From NCBI RefSeq assembly GCF_001417735.1, contig NZ_BBUZ01000024.1, positions 306,094 through 370,093 on the forward strand: a stretch of 64,000 nt of DNA. Direction: 5' to 3'. The translations under genes and the position numbers were made by a program. Origin of the DNA: Streptomyces sp. NBRC 110028. GTDB taxonomy: Bacteria > Actinomycetota > Actinomycetes > Streptomycetales > Streptomycetaceae. Below the pieces are notes generated by a model. That model was given only the letters and a program-made list of their open reading frames with translations, did no database searches and was not told the DNA's origin. This document shows positions 17,271-26,229 of this stretch, in pieces; the first letter of the stretch is position 1; the number at the start of each line of letters is the position of its first letter.

Positions 17271-18319
17271 GCGCTTGCCTCCGCCCGCTTGCGGACCCAC
17301 CAGTTGAGCAGCGTGGCGAGCAGCAGCATCGCCCCGAGGAAGAACTTGAACCAGTCCGCGCCCCACTGCGCGTACACGATGCCCTTGTTGGTCATGCCGA
17401 AGATGAACGCGCCGACGGCGGCGCCGACCGCCGAGCCGTAGCCGCCGGTCAGCAGGCAGCCGCCGATGACGGCCGCGATGATGTACAGCAGTTCGTTGCC
17501 GACGCCCTCACCGGACTGCACCGTGTCGTACTTGAACAGCAGGTGCTGGCCGGAGATCCAGGCCGCCAGCGCGACCCCCATATAGAGCCCGATCTTGGTG
17601 CGGTCCACGGGCACGCCGACCGCGCGGGCCGCCTCCTTGGCGCCGCCCACCGCGAAGATCCAGTTCCCGGCTCGGGTGCGCAGCAGGATCCAGGTGGCGA
17701 GCGCGATCAGGGCGAGCCACCACACCACGGTGATCTGCAGCTCCACATCGCCGATGGTCAGCTGGGAGGCGAAGACCTGGCGGGCGGAGGGGAAGCCCTC
17801 CATGTCGGCGATGCTCTTGGTGGAGACGGTCTCGCTGATCAGCTTGGTGAAGCCGAGGTTGCAGCCCTGGAGGATCAGGAAGGTGCCGAGCGTGATGATG
17901 AAGCTCGGCAGGTTGGTGCGCACCAGCAGATAGCCGTTGAAGAAGCCGATGGCGAGGGTGACCAGCAGGGACACCCCGGCGCCGACCCAGACGTTCGCCG
18001 TCATCTGGTACGAGAACATCGACGAGATCAGCGCGGAGGAGGTGACCAGGACGCCGGTCGACAGGTCGAACTCGCCGCCGATCATCAGCAGCGCGACCGG
18101 CACCGCCATGATCCCGATGGTGGACGAGGCGTACAGCACGGTGCTGAAGCTGGACCACTGGAGGAAGGCGTCGGCGGCGATCGAGAAGAAGACGAAGACG
18201 GCGGCGGCGCCGACGACCGCGCCCAGCTCCGGGCGGCCCGCCAGGCGGCGCAGCAGCGGGGTGCGCGCCACCGGGCGCGCGTCGGTCTCGTCCTTCCGCG
18301 GCAGCGTGTCCGCGCTCAT
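17267..18319 (-). CDS. CUT2-type sugar ABC transporter permease
   Basis: This 350-residue integral membrane protein has about nine hydrophobic segments and the RbsC-like signatures [16 protein letters not shown] and [19 protein letters not shown]. It would form a homodimeric channel for a monosaccharide such as ribose, xylose or inositol. It overlaps both neighbours by 4 bp, so the three importer genes are translationally coupled. Confidence 0.88.
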   Translation of the reverse strand: MSADTLPRKDETDARPVARTPLLRRLAGRPELGAVVGAAAVFVFFSIAADAFLQWSSFSTVLYASSTIGIMAVPVALLMIGGEFDLSTGVLVTSSALISSMFSYQMTANVWVGAGVSLLVTLAIGFFNGYLLVRTNLPSFIITLGTFLILQGCNLGFTKLISETVSTKSIADMEGFPSARQVFASQLTIGDVELQITVVWWLALIALATWILLRTRAGNWIFAVGGAKEAARAVGVPVDRTKIGLYMGVALAAWISGQHLLFKYDTVQSGEGVGNELLYIIAAVIGGCLLTGGYGSAVGAAVGAFIFGMTNKGIVYAQWGADWFKFFLGAMLLLATLLNWWVRKRAEASA

Positions 18320-19329
18320 CGGGTGCCCCGCTTCGCGAACGCGGCCAGCTTCCTGGCGTCGTCCTTGGTGACGATCTGCGGGCCGGTGAGGACCGGCCTG
18401 CCGCCGCCGAGCACGTCGGCGTTGTAGCGCTGGAGCCAGAGCAGGTCCACGGCCTCGTAGCCCTGGAGGTACGGCTGCTGGTCGACGGCGAAGCCGAGCG
18501 TGCCGTCCTGCAGCCCGGCCGCGACCTTCGGGTTGAGGTCGAAGGTGTCGATCTCCGCGTTGCTGCCCGCCTGGTCGGCGGCCTGGGCGGCGGTGTCGGC
18601 GAACGGCGCGCCGAGGGTGAGGACGGTGTCGATGCCGTGGTCGGACTGGAGCTTGGCCTCGATGGAGGACTGCACGTCGGGCATGTTGGTGCCCTCGACG
18701 TAGATCTTCTCCAGCTTTCCGTCGAAGGTCTTGGCGGCGCCGTCGCAGCGCTGCTCATGGCCCACGTTGCCCTGCTCGTGCAGGACGCACAGGGCCTTCT
18801 TTCGGCCGCGCTTGTTCAGCTCGTCGCCGACGGCCTCGCCCGCGATGGTCTCGTCCTGGCCGACGTGGGTGAGCGCGCCGAACTTCTTGGACTCCGCGGA
18901 CCCGGAGTTGACCGTGATGACCGGTATTCCGGCCTTCTCGGCGCGCTTGACGACGGCCTTCATGGCGTCGGGCTTGGCGAGGGTGACGATCAGGCCGTCG
19001 ACCTTCTGGTCGATGTACGACTGGACCAGCTGGGCCTGTTCCTTGCCCTCCTCGTTGTGGGCGTAGAGGAACTTGACGTTGTCCTTGACGGCGGCCTGTT
19101 CGGCGCCGTTCTGCACGATGTCCCAGAAGGTGTCGCCGTCGCCGGAGTGGGTGACCATGGCGAAGGTCATCCGTGGGGTGTTGACCGCGGCGTGCCCCGA
19201 GGCCGCCTGCGCGGCCCGCTTCTCGGCCCGCAGCCCGCCGGTACTGCTGCACCCGGCCAGGGCCGCGCCCAGCAGTGTCGCCAGCACGGCGGCGGTCAGC
19301 GCGCGTGCCCCTGTCCCAACTCTGGCCAC
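18316..19329 (-). CDS. CUT2-type sugar ABC transporter substrate-binding lipoprotein
   Basis: This periplasmic-binding-protein-like protein of about 337 residues has a signal ending in lipobox LAGC. The RbsB-like fold shows in FAMVTHSGDGDTFWDIVQNG, DGLIVTLAKPDAM and GIPVITVNSG. The GTG at 19329 was preferred over a longer form because GAGG precedes it by 7 nt. It is the first gene of the importer operon; an inverted repeat CATGTC/GACATG (19359-19364 and 19378-19383) lies just upstream and might be an operator. Confidence 0.86.
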   Translation of the reverse strand: MARVGTGARALTAAVLATLLGAALAGCSSTGGLRAEKRAAQAASGHAAVNTPRMTFAMVTHSGDGDTFWDIVQNGAEQAAVKDNVKFLYAHNEEGKEQAQLVQSYIDQKVDGLIVTLAKPDAMKAVVKRAEKAGIPVITVNSGSAESKKFGALTHVGQDETIAGEAVGDELNKRGRKKALCVLHEQGNVGHEQRCDGAAKTFDGKLEKIYVEGTNMPDVQSSIEAKLQSDHGIDTVLTLGAPFADTAAQAADQAGSNAEIDTFDLNPKVAAGLQDGTLGFAVDQQPYLQGYEAVDLLWLQRYNADVLGGGRPVLTGPQIVTKDDARKLAAFAKRGTR

Positions 19330-19456
19330 GAAGAAGCCTCGTCCCTCTCGTCCCGTTTCATGTCCGCGGCCGGGAGCGACATGTTCGGCCCCGGCCGCCG
19401 CCAAGTATCCGTCACCGGGCGCGGCCGGGGTGGTGGTGGGGGGGCCAGGGGGTGGC

Positions 19457-20230
19457 TCAGGGGCGTACGAGCAGCTGGAACTCGAACGCGTAGCGCGAGG
19501 CGCGATAGGTGTGCGAGCCGAACTCGACGGCCCGGCCCGTGTCGTCGTAGGTCGTCCGCTCCATGGTCAGCAGCGGCGCGCCCTCGGGCTCGCCGAGCTG
19601 CTTGCCCTCGTCGGCGGTGGCCGCGCGGGCGCCGACCGCCTGGCGGGCGCTGTGCAGGGTGATGCCCGCGGCGCGCATCAGCCGGTAGAGGCCGGTGTCC
19701 TCCAGCTCCGCGCTGTCCAGCTTGAGCAGCCCGGCCGGGAGCCGGTTGGACAGGTGCGCCATGGGCTCGCCGTGCGCCAGCCGCAGCCGCTCGATCAGCA
19801 CCACCTCGGTGCCCTCCGCGATGCCGAGCGCGGCGGCGACCTCGGCGGTGGCGGGCTCGGTGGTGTTCAGCAGCACCCGGGTGGCGGGGCGCTGGCCCGC
19901 GGCCTCCAGGTCGTCGTAGAGGCTGCTCAGCTCCAGGGGGCGCTTGACCTGGCTGTGCACCACCTGGGTGCCCACGCCGCGGCGCCGCACCAGCAGGCCC
20001 TTGTCGACCAGCGACTGGATGGCCTGGCGGACGGTGGGGCGGGACAGCCCGAGCCGCCCGGCCAGCTCGATCTCGTTGCCGAGCAGGCTCCCCGGTGCCA
20101 GCCGTCCCTTTTCGATCGCCGACTCCAGCTGCTGGGACAGCTGGAAGTAGAGCGGGACCGGGCTGCTGCGGTCGACGCTGAACTGGAGCGCATCCGCCCC
20201 GCCGGAGGAGTCTTCTTCCTGCTTAGCCAC
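19457..20230 (-). CDS. GntR-family regulator, HutC/UTRA subfamily
   Basis: The 257-residue protein has an N-terminal winged helix (about residues 22-90, with GNEIELAGRLGLSRPTVRQA and the wing RRRGVGTQV) and a C-terminal UTRA ligand domain. Regulators of this class sense sugars or sugar phosphates. Lying directly upstream of and in the same direction as the importer operon, it probably controls that operon and itself. A perfect palindrome TTGTCCGGACAA lies 50 bp upstream of its start. Confidence 0.85.
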   Translation of the reverse strand: MAKQEEDSSGGADALQFSVDRSSPVPLYFQLSQQLESAIEKGRLAPGSLLGNEIELAGRLGLSRPTVRQAIQSLVDKGLLVRRRGVGTQVVHSQVKRPLELSSLYDDLEAAGQRPATRVLLNTTEPATAEVAAALGIAEGTEVVLIERLRLAHGEPMAHLSNRLPAGLLKLDSAELEDTGLYRLMRAAGITLHSARQAVGARAATADEGKQLGEPEGAPLLTMERTTYDDTGRAVEFGSHTYRASRYAFEFQLLVRP

Positions 20231-20279
20231 GGGGCGAGCGTAGCCGGATGAACAGATGACGGGAAGTCGTGAAGTTCGG

Positions 20280-20291
20280 TTGTCCGGACAA
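20280..20291. promoter_or_regulatory. palindrome upstream of the GntR-type regulator
   Basis: TTGTCCGGACAA is a perfect 12-bp palindrome 50 bp upstream of the GntR start. HutC-type operators are often short palindromes with GT...AC arms, so it is a candidate autoregulatory site. Confidence 0.4.
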
Positions 20292-20292
20292 A

Positions 20293-21288
20293 CTACGCAG
20301 AGGAGTCGACAACGCTGTCGTTCGTCTCCGTCCGTAACCAGCAGAGCGACCGGTGGCCCGGTCCCACCTCCGTCTCGGGCGGCCGCCGCGTACAGGCGTC
20401 CATGGCGTACGGGCAGCGCGGCCGGAACCGGCAGCCGTCCCCCACCACCACCTCCCGCCGCTCCGCGTCCCGCCGCGCACGCGCCGCCAGCCGCTCCGCG
20501 CGGGCCGCCCGCGCCCGCTCACGGCCCGCGGCCGAGCTGGGCGCGGCGGCGGCCAGCGCCTGGGTGTAGGGGTGGCGGGGCGCGAGGATCACCTCGTCGC
20601 TGGGGCCGCGCTCCACGATCTCCCCCCGGTACATGACCATCACCTCGGAGGCGAAGTGCCGGGCGGTGGCCAGATCGTGCGTGACGTACAGCAGGGCGAG
20701 CCCGCGCTCGTCCTTCAGCCGGTCCAGCAGCCCCAGGATCTCCAGCCGGATCGACACGTCCAGCATCGACACCGGCTCGTCGGCCAGCAGCACCTCCGGC
20801 CCCGGCGCCAGCGCGCGGGCGATCGCGACGCGCTGCCGCTGCCCGCCGGACAGCTCGTGGGGGCGCTTGTGCGCCATGTCGGCGGCGGGGGTGAGGTTCA
20901 CCGAATGCAGCAGCTCCCGCGCCTGCTCCTCGGCGTCCGCCCCGCGCCGCGCCCGGCCGTTGACGATCAGCGGACGGGTGAGGTGGTGGCCCACGGTGTG
21001 CGCGGGGTTGAGCGAGGCGAACGGGTCCTGGAACACCATCTGCACGGCCCGCCGGTAGTCCTTGCCCCGGGTCCGCCGCGCCCCGCCCAGCCGCACCTCC
21101 CCGTCGGTGGGCACAACCAGCCGCGACAGGGCGCGGACGACGGTCGACTTGCCGCTCCCGGACTCGCCCACGAGCGCGAGCGTCCGCCCGGCGTGCAGCG
21201 CGAACGACACCCGGTCCACGGCCCGGAACGGCACCCGGCCGCGCTGCGGGAAGTCGACGGTGAGGCCGGTTACCTCCAGTGCGGTCAC
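20293..21288 (-). CDS. Opp-type ABC transporter ATP-binding protein (OppF-like)
   Basis: The 331-residue ATPase has Walker A GESGSGKST, signature LSGGQRQR and Walker B VLLADEPVSMLD, where the usual TSALD is changed to VSMLD. The C-terminal oligopeptide/dipeptide extension has RFRPRCPYAMDACTRRPP, whose cysteines fit the Fe-S or zinc site reported in this class. It is the last gene of the five-gene importer and overlaps OppD by 4 bp. Confidence 0.88.
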   Translation of the reverse strand: MTALEVTGLTVDFPQRGRVPFRAVDRVSFALHAGRTLALVGESGSGKSTVVRALSRLVVPTDGEVRLGGARRTRGKDYRRAVQMVFQDPFASLNPAHTVGHHLTRPLIVNGRARRGADAEEQARELLHSVNLTPAADMAHKRPHELSGGQRQRVAIARALAPGPEVLLADEPVSMLDVSIRLEILGLLDRLKDERGLALLYVTHDLATARHFASEVMVMYRGEIVERGPSDEVILAPRHPYTQALAAAAPSSAAGRERARAARAERLAARARRDAERREVVVGDGCRFRPRCPYAMDACTRRPPETEVGPGHRSLCWLRTETNDSVVDSSA

Positions 21289-22379
21289 GGCTGCCGCCCT
21301 TCCGGTCGAGGAGCCTGAGGGGCCTGAGGGGCCCGGGGGGCCTGAGGGGCCTGAGGGGACTCAGGGGCCTGAGGGGCCCGGGGGGCCGCCCCGGTCCGCG
21401 CCACCGTGTGCAGGTGGCAGGCGGCCGAGGTGCCCGGGGCGAGGGGGAGAAGGGGAGGCGTCGTCGTGGCGCAGGGGTCGAAGGCGTGCTCGCAGCGGGC
21501 GGCGAAGGGGCAGCCGGGCAGGGCCTCGCGCAGGTCCGGCGGGGAGCCGGGGATGCCGCGCAGGGCGCGGCGTTCGCCCGCCAGGTCGGGGAAGGAGCGC
21601 AGCAGGCCCTGGGTGTAGGGGTGGGCGGGGGCGGCGGCGACGCGCTCCGCGGGGCCGTACTCGACGATCGAGCCCGCGTACATCACCGCCAGCCGGTCGC
21701 TGATCTCCAGCAGCAGCGACAGGTCGTGGGTGATGAAGACGACGCTGAAGCCCAGTTCGTCGCGGAGCCGCTGCACCTCGTCCAGGATTTCGCGCTGGAC
21801 GACGACGTCGAGCGCGGTGGTCGGCTCGTCCATGATGACGATCTCCGGTTCGAGCGCGAGCGCCATGGCGATGACGACGCGCTGCCGCATGCCGCCCGAC
21901 AGCTCGTGCGGATACGCCCGCACCCGGGCCGGGTCGATGCCGACCATGTCCAGGAGGGCGCGGGCGCGCTCGTACCGCTCGGGGCCGCGCATGCGGGGGC
22001 GGTGGGCGCGGAAGATGTCGTCGAACTGCTTGCCGACGGTGGTCACCGGGTTGAGCGCGTTCATGGCGCTCTGGAAGACCACCGACAGCCGGGACCAGCG
22101 GAACGCCCGCAGCGCCTCCCCCCGGAGCGCGAGCAGATCCGTTTCCGTGCCGGTGCGGTCGCGGTGCACGACCCGCCCCTCGGTGAGCCGCGCCGGTGGC
22201 CCGAGCATGCGGGCGACGGCGTACGCGAGGGTCGACTTGCCGCAGCCGGACTCGCCCGCGATGCCGAGGAGTTCGCCGCGCCGCAGCTCGAAGCCGACGT
22301 CGCGGACGGCACGGGTGGGGCGGTCGCCCTCGTACGTCACGCTGATGTGCTCGGCGCGCAGCACCACGTCTTCCGTCAT
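21285..22379 (-). CDS. Opp-type ABC transporter ATP-binding protein (OppD-like)
   Basis: The 364-residue ATPase has Walker A GESGCGKST, signature LSGGMRQR and Walker B IVIMDEPTTALD, followed by the family C-terminal Cys motif CPFAARCEHAFDPC. The last ~35 residues are a low-complexity Ala-Pro-Gln tail coded by a 9-bp minisatellite. ATG 22379 overlaps the stop of the permease gene by 4 bp. It powers import together with the OppF-like subunit. Confidence 0.88.
   Translation of the reverse strand: MTEDVVLRAEHISVTYEGDRPTRAVRDVGFELRRGELLGIAGESGCGKSTLAYAVARMLGPPARLTEGRVVHRDRTGTETDLLALRGEALRAFRWSRLSVVFQSAMNALNPVTTVGKQFDDIFRAHRPRMRGPERYERARALLDMVGIDPARVRAYPHELSGGMRQRVVIAMALALEPEIVIMDEPTTALDVVVQREILDEVQRLRDELGFSVVFITHDLSLLLEISDRLAVMYAGSIVEYGPAERVAAAPAHPYTQGLLRSFPDLAGERRALRGIPGSPPDLREALPGCPFAARCEHAFDPCATTTPPLLPLAPGTSAACHLHTVARTGAAPRAPQAPESPQAPQAPRAPQAPQAPRPEGRQP
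21311..21388. repeat. in-frame 9-bp minisatellite in the OppD-like gene
   Basis: The plus strand shows about eight degenerate copies of GCCTGAGGG/GCCCGGGGG. In the minus-strand gene they code for Pro-Gln-Ala type tripeptides near the C-terminus. Because the unit is 9 bp, copy-number change keeps the frame and would only alter tail length. Confidence 0.6.
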
Positions 22380-23257
22380 CGTCCCGCCTTTCGTACGCGC
22401 AGCCGCGGGTCGAGGACCTCGTCCAGGCCGAAGCTGATCAGGGACAGGGCCGTGCCGAGCGCGGCGATGCACAGCCCGGGCGGGATGAACCACCACCAGG
22501 CCCCACTGGTGAGCGCTTCCGCGTTCTGGGCGAAGTAGAGCATCGTGCCCCAGGTGAGATGGGACGGATCGGCCAGGCCGAGGAAGGCAAGACCGGCCTG
22601 GGTGAGGATCGCGAAGATCACCGCGAAGATGAACTGGGAGACGATGATCGCCAGTTCGCCTGGCAGGATCTCCACCAGCACGATCCGCCACCGCTTCTCC
22701 CCGTACACCCGCGCCGCCAGCACATAGTCGCGGCTGCGCAGCGACAGCGTCTGCGCGCGCAGCACCCGGGCGGATGCGGCCCAGCTGGTGAGGGCGATGA
22801 CGAGGATGGTGGACCAGGAGCCGCCGCCCTTGACGTACGCGGAGACGACGATGACCAGCGGCAGCCCGGGGATGACCAGGAAGACGTTGCTGATCAGGGA
22901 CAGCGCCTCGTCCGCGAGCCCGCCGAGGAAGCCGCCGCCGATCCCGACGACGACGGAGACGACGGTCGCGATGAGGGCGGAGGCGACGCCGATCACGAGC
23001 GTGCCGCGGGCGGAGACCACCAGCTGGGCGAAGACGTCCTGCCCGGTCTGGGTGGTGCCGAGCCAGTGCGCCCCGGAGGGGGCCTGGCCGAGGTCGGTGG
23101 TGAAGGCGTTCGGGTCGTGGATCAGCCACGGGCCCAGGAGCGCGGTGAGGACGAAGACGGCGAGCAGGGCGAGGCCGGTGGCGAAGCGGCGGGAGCGCAG
23201 CGCGGGACGAAGCCAGCCGCGGCCGCCCGCGCGCGGGGTGATCACAGGGGGCGTCAT
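22376..23257 (-). CDS. Opp-type ABC transporter permease (OppC-like)
   Basis: This 293-residue membrane protein begins with a Pro/Arg-rich cytoplasmic stretch and a first membrane segment LALLAVFVLTALLGPWL. The HWLGTTQTGQDVFAQLVVSA region and ARVLRAQTLSLRSRDYVLAA (EAA-type loop) are typical of DppC/OppC. ATG 23257 overlaps the OppB-like stop by 4 bp. Confidence 0.88.
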   Translation of the reverse strand: MTPPVITPRAGGRGWLRPALRSRRFATGLALLAVFVLTALLGPWLIHDPNAFTTDLGQAPSGAHWLGTTQTGQDVFAQLVVSARGTLVIGVASALIATVVSVVVGIGGGFLGGLADEALSLISNVFLVIPGLPLVIVVSAYVKGGGSWSTILVIALTSWAASARVLRAQTLSLRSRDYVLAARVYGEKRWRIVLVEILPGELAIIVSQFIFAVIFAILTQAGLAFLGLADPSHLTWGTMLYFAQNAEALTSGAWWWFIPPGLCIAALGTALSLISFGLDEVLDPRLRVRKAGR

Positions 23258-24237
23258 CGGGCCTGCCTGGTGCGGGGGTCGACGAAGCCGTACACCAGGT
23301 CCACCAGGAAGTTGGCGGCGAGGACGCCGAAGGTGATGACGAGGAAGACCGCCTGCATGAGCGGGTAGTCGGTGTTCTGGACGGCCTGGAGCAGGGTGAA
23401 GCCCATGCCGGGGTAGGAGAAGACGATCTCCATCACGAGCGAGCCGCTGACGATGAAGCCGAGCGAGATGGCGAATCCGGCGACCGAGGGCAGCACGGCG
23501 TTGCGGGCCGCGTAGCCGACCATGATCGTGCGCGGCGGAAGCCCCTTGGCCTCGGCGGCGACCACGTAGTCCTCGGCCAGGGTGGAGACCATCATGTTGC
23601 GCATGCCGAGCATCCAGCCGCCGACCGAGCTGAGCACGATGGTGGCGGCGGGCAGCACGGCGTGTTCGGCGGCGGAGGTCAGGAAGGCGCCGCTGAGGCC
23701 GATGTCCAGCGTCTCGTCGTAGCCGCCGCCCAGCGGCAGCACGCCCCACACCTGGCCGAAGAGGTACAGGAGCAGCAGCGCGAGCCAGAAGTAGGGGATC
23801 GCGGCGAGGAAGGTGGTGGACGGGACGAGGGAGTCGAACCAGCTGCCGCGCCGCCACCCGGCCAGGGTGCCGAGGGTGAGGCCGAGGGCGACGCTGAGGA
23901 GGGTGGCGGCGCCGACCAGGACGAGGGTCCAGGGCACGGCGTCGCCGACGACCTCGGTGACCGGGCTCGGGAAGTACGTGACGGAGAGCCCGAAGTCGAG
24001 GTGGGCCAGCGCGCGCAGATAGTCGCCGTACTGGACGAGGAGATTGCCGTGGCCGAGGCCCAGCATGGCGGCCAGGGCCTCTTCCTGGCCGGGTTCGACG
24101 GGCCCGGACTGGGCCTGGCGGGCGAGCATCAGCTGCACCGGGTCGCCGGGAATGAGACGCGGGAGGAAGAAGTTGACGGTGACCGCCATCCAGGCGGCGA
24201 TGGCGTAGAAGCCGAGCTTGCGCAGGAGGTAGCGCAC
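23254..24237 (-). CDS. Opp-type ABC transporter permease (OppB-like)
   Basis: This 327-residue membrane protein begins MRYLLRKLGFYAIAAWMAVT, the usual DppB/OppB start. FFLPRLIPGDPV follows, with several later membrane segments and a family loop with ALRAL. Its GTG start lies 17 bp after the stop of the binding-protein gene, with only a weak GGGCGGG upstream. It pairs with the OppC-like subunit. Confidence 0.88.
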   Translation of the reverse strand: MRYLLRKLGFYAIAAWMAVTVNFFLPRLIPGDPVQLMLARQAQSGPVEPGQEEALAAMLGLGHGNLLVQYGDYLRALAHLDFGLSVTYFPSPVTEVVGDAVPWTLVLVGAATLLSVALGLTLGTLAGWRRGSWFDSLVPSTTFLAAIPYFWLALLLLYLFGQVWGVLPLGGGYDETLDIGLSGAFLTSAAEHAVLPAATIVLSSVGGWMLGMRNMMVSTLAEDYVVAAEAKGLPPRTIMVGYAARNAVLPSVAGFAISLGFIVSGSLVMEIVFSYPGMGFTLLQAVQNTDYPLMQAVFLVITFGVLAANFLVDLVYGFVDPRTRQAR

Positions 24238-24254
24238 GCGTCCCGCCCCCGCCG

Positions 24255-25934
24255 CTACTTGCCCGCGGCCGGTTTGATACGGGCGGCGACCCAGCCGCCG
24301 TCGGGGTCGAGCCAGATGGAGGGCGCGGCGTACAGATCGGCCTCGGTGGGATAGCCGGTGACCCGGTTGCCGTTGAATTCCTGCTCGTTCTGCGCGGAGA
24401 AGAGCGGGATCAGCGGCATGTCCTTGATGAATTCCCGCTGGATCGTGTAGTACCAGGGCTTCTGTTTCGCCAGGTCGGTGGTTTCGCCGATCTTGTCGAG
24501 GGCGTGGTCGATCGTGGCGTTGGCGTAGCGGCCGAAATTGCCGACGTTGGTGGTCTCACCGATCTTCGGCGGGATGGAGCTGTCCAGCATCTGGGCGTAG
24601 TAGGCGCGCGGGTCGGGGGTGTATCCGGCGTTGTCCAGCAGCATCTGGAACTGGCCCCGGGCGCGGTTGTTGGACCACTGGCTGTACGACTCGGCCTTGA
24701 CGACGAGGTCGATACCGGCCTTCTTCAGCTGGTCCTTCGCCATCTGGGCGACGCTGACGTAGTCCGTCCAGCCGGAGACGAGTTCGACCGACACGGACAG
24801 CTTCTTCCCGTTCTTCCGCCACATGCCGTCCGGCCCCCGGGTGTAGCCGGAGTCGGTGAGATAGCCGTCGACCCTCTCCTGCCCGGTCTCCACCGTCGCG
24901 TCCTTCAGCGACGGGTCCAGGACGGACTGGTAGTTGGGGAGCAGCAGCGCCATGGGGTTGGCCGCGGGCGCCTGGCCGTCGTACACGCTCTTGTTCATGA
25001 AGTCGCGGTCGAGGGCGGCGCTGATCGCCTTGCGGACCCTGACGTCCGCGGTGGGGCCGCGCTGGGCGTTGGGCACGAAGGACGTGGTGGCCAGCGGAAT
25101 GTTGACCAGGTCGAACTTCTTGTTCTTCGCGAGGTAGTTCTTCTTGATGTCGGGAATGAAGCCGCCCGCCCAGTCGATCTGCCCGGAGGTGACCGCGGCG
25201 TTGGCGGCGTTGTTCCCGGTGAAGGCGCGATACCGCAAGATCTTGAAGTGTGGAAGGCCCTTGATGTAGTAGTCCTTGCGGGCGACGAGATCGAGGGTCG
25301 TGCCCTTGACGGATTTCACCTTCCAGGGCCCGGTGCCCACCGGGTTGGGATTCAGCGTGGTCGCCTTCTCCTTGGCGGAGAGCTGGGACCAGATGTGCCG
25401 GGGCAGCATCTTCATCTTGCCCAGGAGGAAGTACTCCTTGGTGTAGGCGGACTTGGTGAAGGTGACGACCACGGTGTGCTTGCCCTCGGCGGTCGCGGAG
25501 GCCACCGGGAGGGCGTACATGTTGAGCGCCTTGTTGTCCTTCGTCATCCGGAAGGTGTAGGCGACGTCCTCGGCGGTGAAGGGCTTTCCGTCGTTCCAGG
25601 TGACATTCGTCCGTAACTGGATGCGGATGGATTTCCCGCCGTCCGCCCAGGTGTACTTGGTGGCCAGCCAGGGGTCGACCTCGCCGGTTCTCGCGGCGTT
25701 GAAGTGGAACAGCGGCTCGTAGATCATTCCGTTGGTCGCCTGGAGCGGCTGCGGCGCGTACGGATTGAAGTTGCGGACGAAGTTGCCGCCGGCCCCGGAG
25801 GACACGGTCAGCACCTCGCCGGCCCCGCCTCCGCCACCGCCGCCACCGCCACAGGCGGCCAGCGTGCCGGAGAGTGCGCATGCGGCCGCCGCGGTGATCG
25901 CGCGGCGCGGACGGCTCGTGCTCATCAACGTCAT
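24255..25934 (-). CDS. family 5 extracellular solute-binding lipoprotein (Opp-type importer)
   Basis: The 559-residue protein has a lipoprotein signal with lipobox LAAC, a poly-Gly run right after the Cys, and the SBP_bac_5 fold (YEPLFHFNAA, WNDGKPFTAEDVAYTFR). Proteins of this family bind peptides, nickel or oligosaccharides. The divergent glycoside hydrolase and shared operators suggest an oligosaccharide here. ATG 25934 has GAGGGGG upstream; a GTG further up is less likely. It is the first gene of the importer operon. Confidence 0.88.
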   Translation of the reverse strand: MTLMSTSRPRRAITAAAACALSGTLAACGGGGGGGGGAGEVLTVSSGAGGNFVRNFNPYAPQPLQATNGMIYEPLFHFNAARTGEVDPWLATKYTWADGGKSIRIQLRTNVTWNDGKPFTAEDVAYTFRMTKDNKALNMYALPVASATAEGKHTVVVTFTKSAYTKEYFLLGKMKMLPRHIWSQLSAKEKATTLNPNPVGTGPWKVKSVKGTTLDLVARKDYYIKGLPHFKILRYRAFTGNNAANAAVTSGQIDWAGGFIPDIKKNYLAKNKKFDLVNIPLATTSFVPNAQRGPTADVRVRKAISAALDRDFMNKSVYDGQAPAANPMALLLPNYQSVLDPSLKDATVETGQERVDGYLTDSGYTRGPDGMWRKNGKKLSVSVELVSGWTDYVSVAQMAKDQLKKAGIDLVVKAESYSQWSNNRARGQFQMLLDNAGYTPDPRAYYAQMLDSSIPPKIGETTNVGNFGRYANATIDHALDKIGETTDLAKQKPWYYTIQREFIKDMPLIPLFSAQNEQEFNGNRVTGYPTEADLYAAPSIWLDPDGGWVAARIKPAAGK

Positions 25935-26026
25935 GGTGTCCCCCTCGGTATGCCCGCGCACCCCCGGCGCCGTGAAATTAAGGGGCTCCGTCAGAGGGTG
26001 TCAATAGAGCCGGCAGCGCCTTTCGG

Positions 26027-26040
26027 CTGAACCGGCTTAG
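26027..26040. promoter_or_regulatory. LacI-like operator (imperfect copy)
   Basis: CTGAACCGGCTTAG differs at two positions from the perfect palindrome at 26153-26166. It lies 93 bp upstream of the solute-binding protein start, so it would control the importer operon. Confidence 0.5.
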
Positions 26041-26152
26041 TGGCACCCCCGTCGAATCCGTCGAATACCCAGGTCCGGCCGTACAGAGCCGTGTTGGGGT
26101 GATCTGAACGGCGGAATCGGCCCTCGTACGACCCTCGTCGGAGCCCTTGACG

Positions 26153-26166
26153 CTAAACCGGTTTAG
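26153..26166. promoter_or_regulatory. LacI-like operator (perfect palindrome)
   Basis: CTAAACCGGTTTAG is a perfect 14-bp palindrome with the central CG typical of LacI-family operators. It lies 63 bp upstream of the glycoside hydrolase ATG. No LacI-family gene is in the window, so the regulator would act from elsewhere. Confidence 0.6.
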
Positions 26167-26229
26167 CCCTTCACTGCTTGAGTAGCGCGGCACTGCCCGC
26201 TTCCCCATCGGCCAAGGGAGAGTCCGTCG

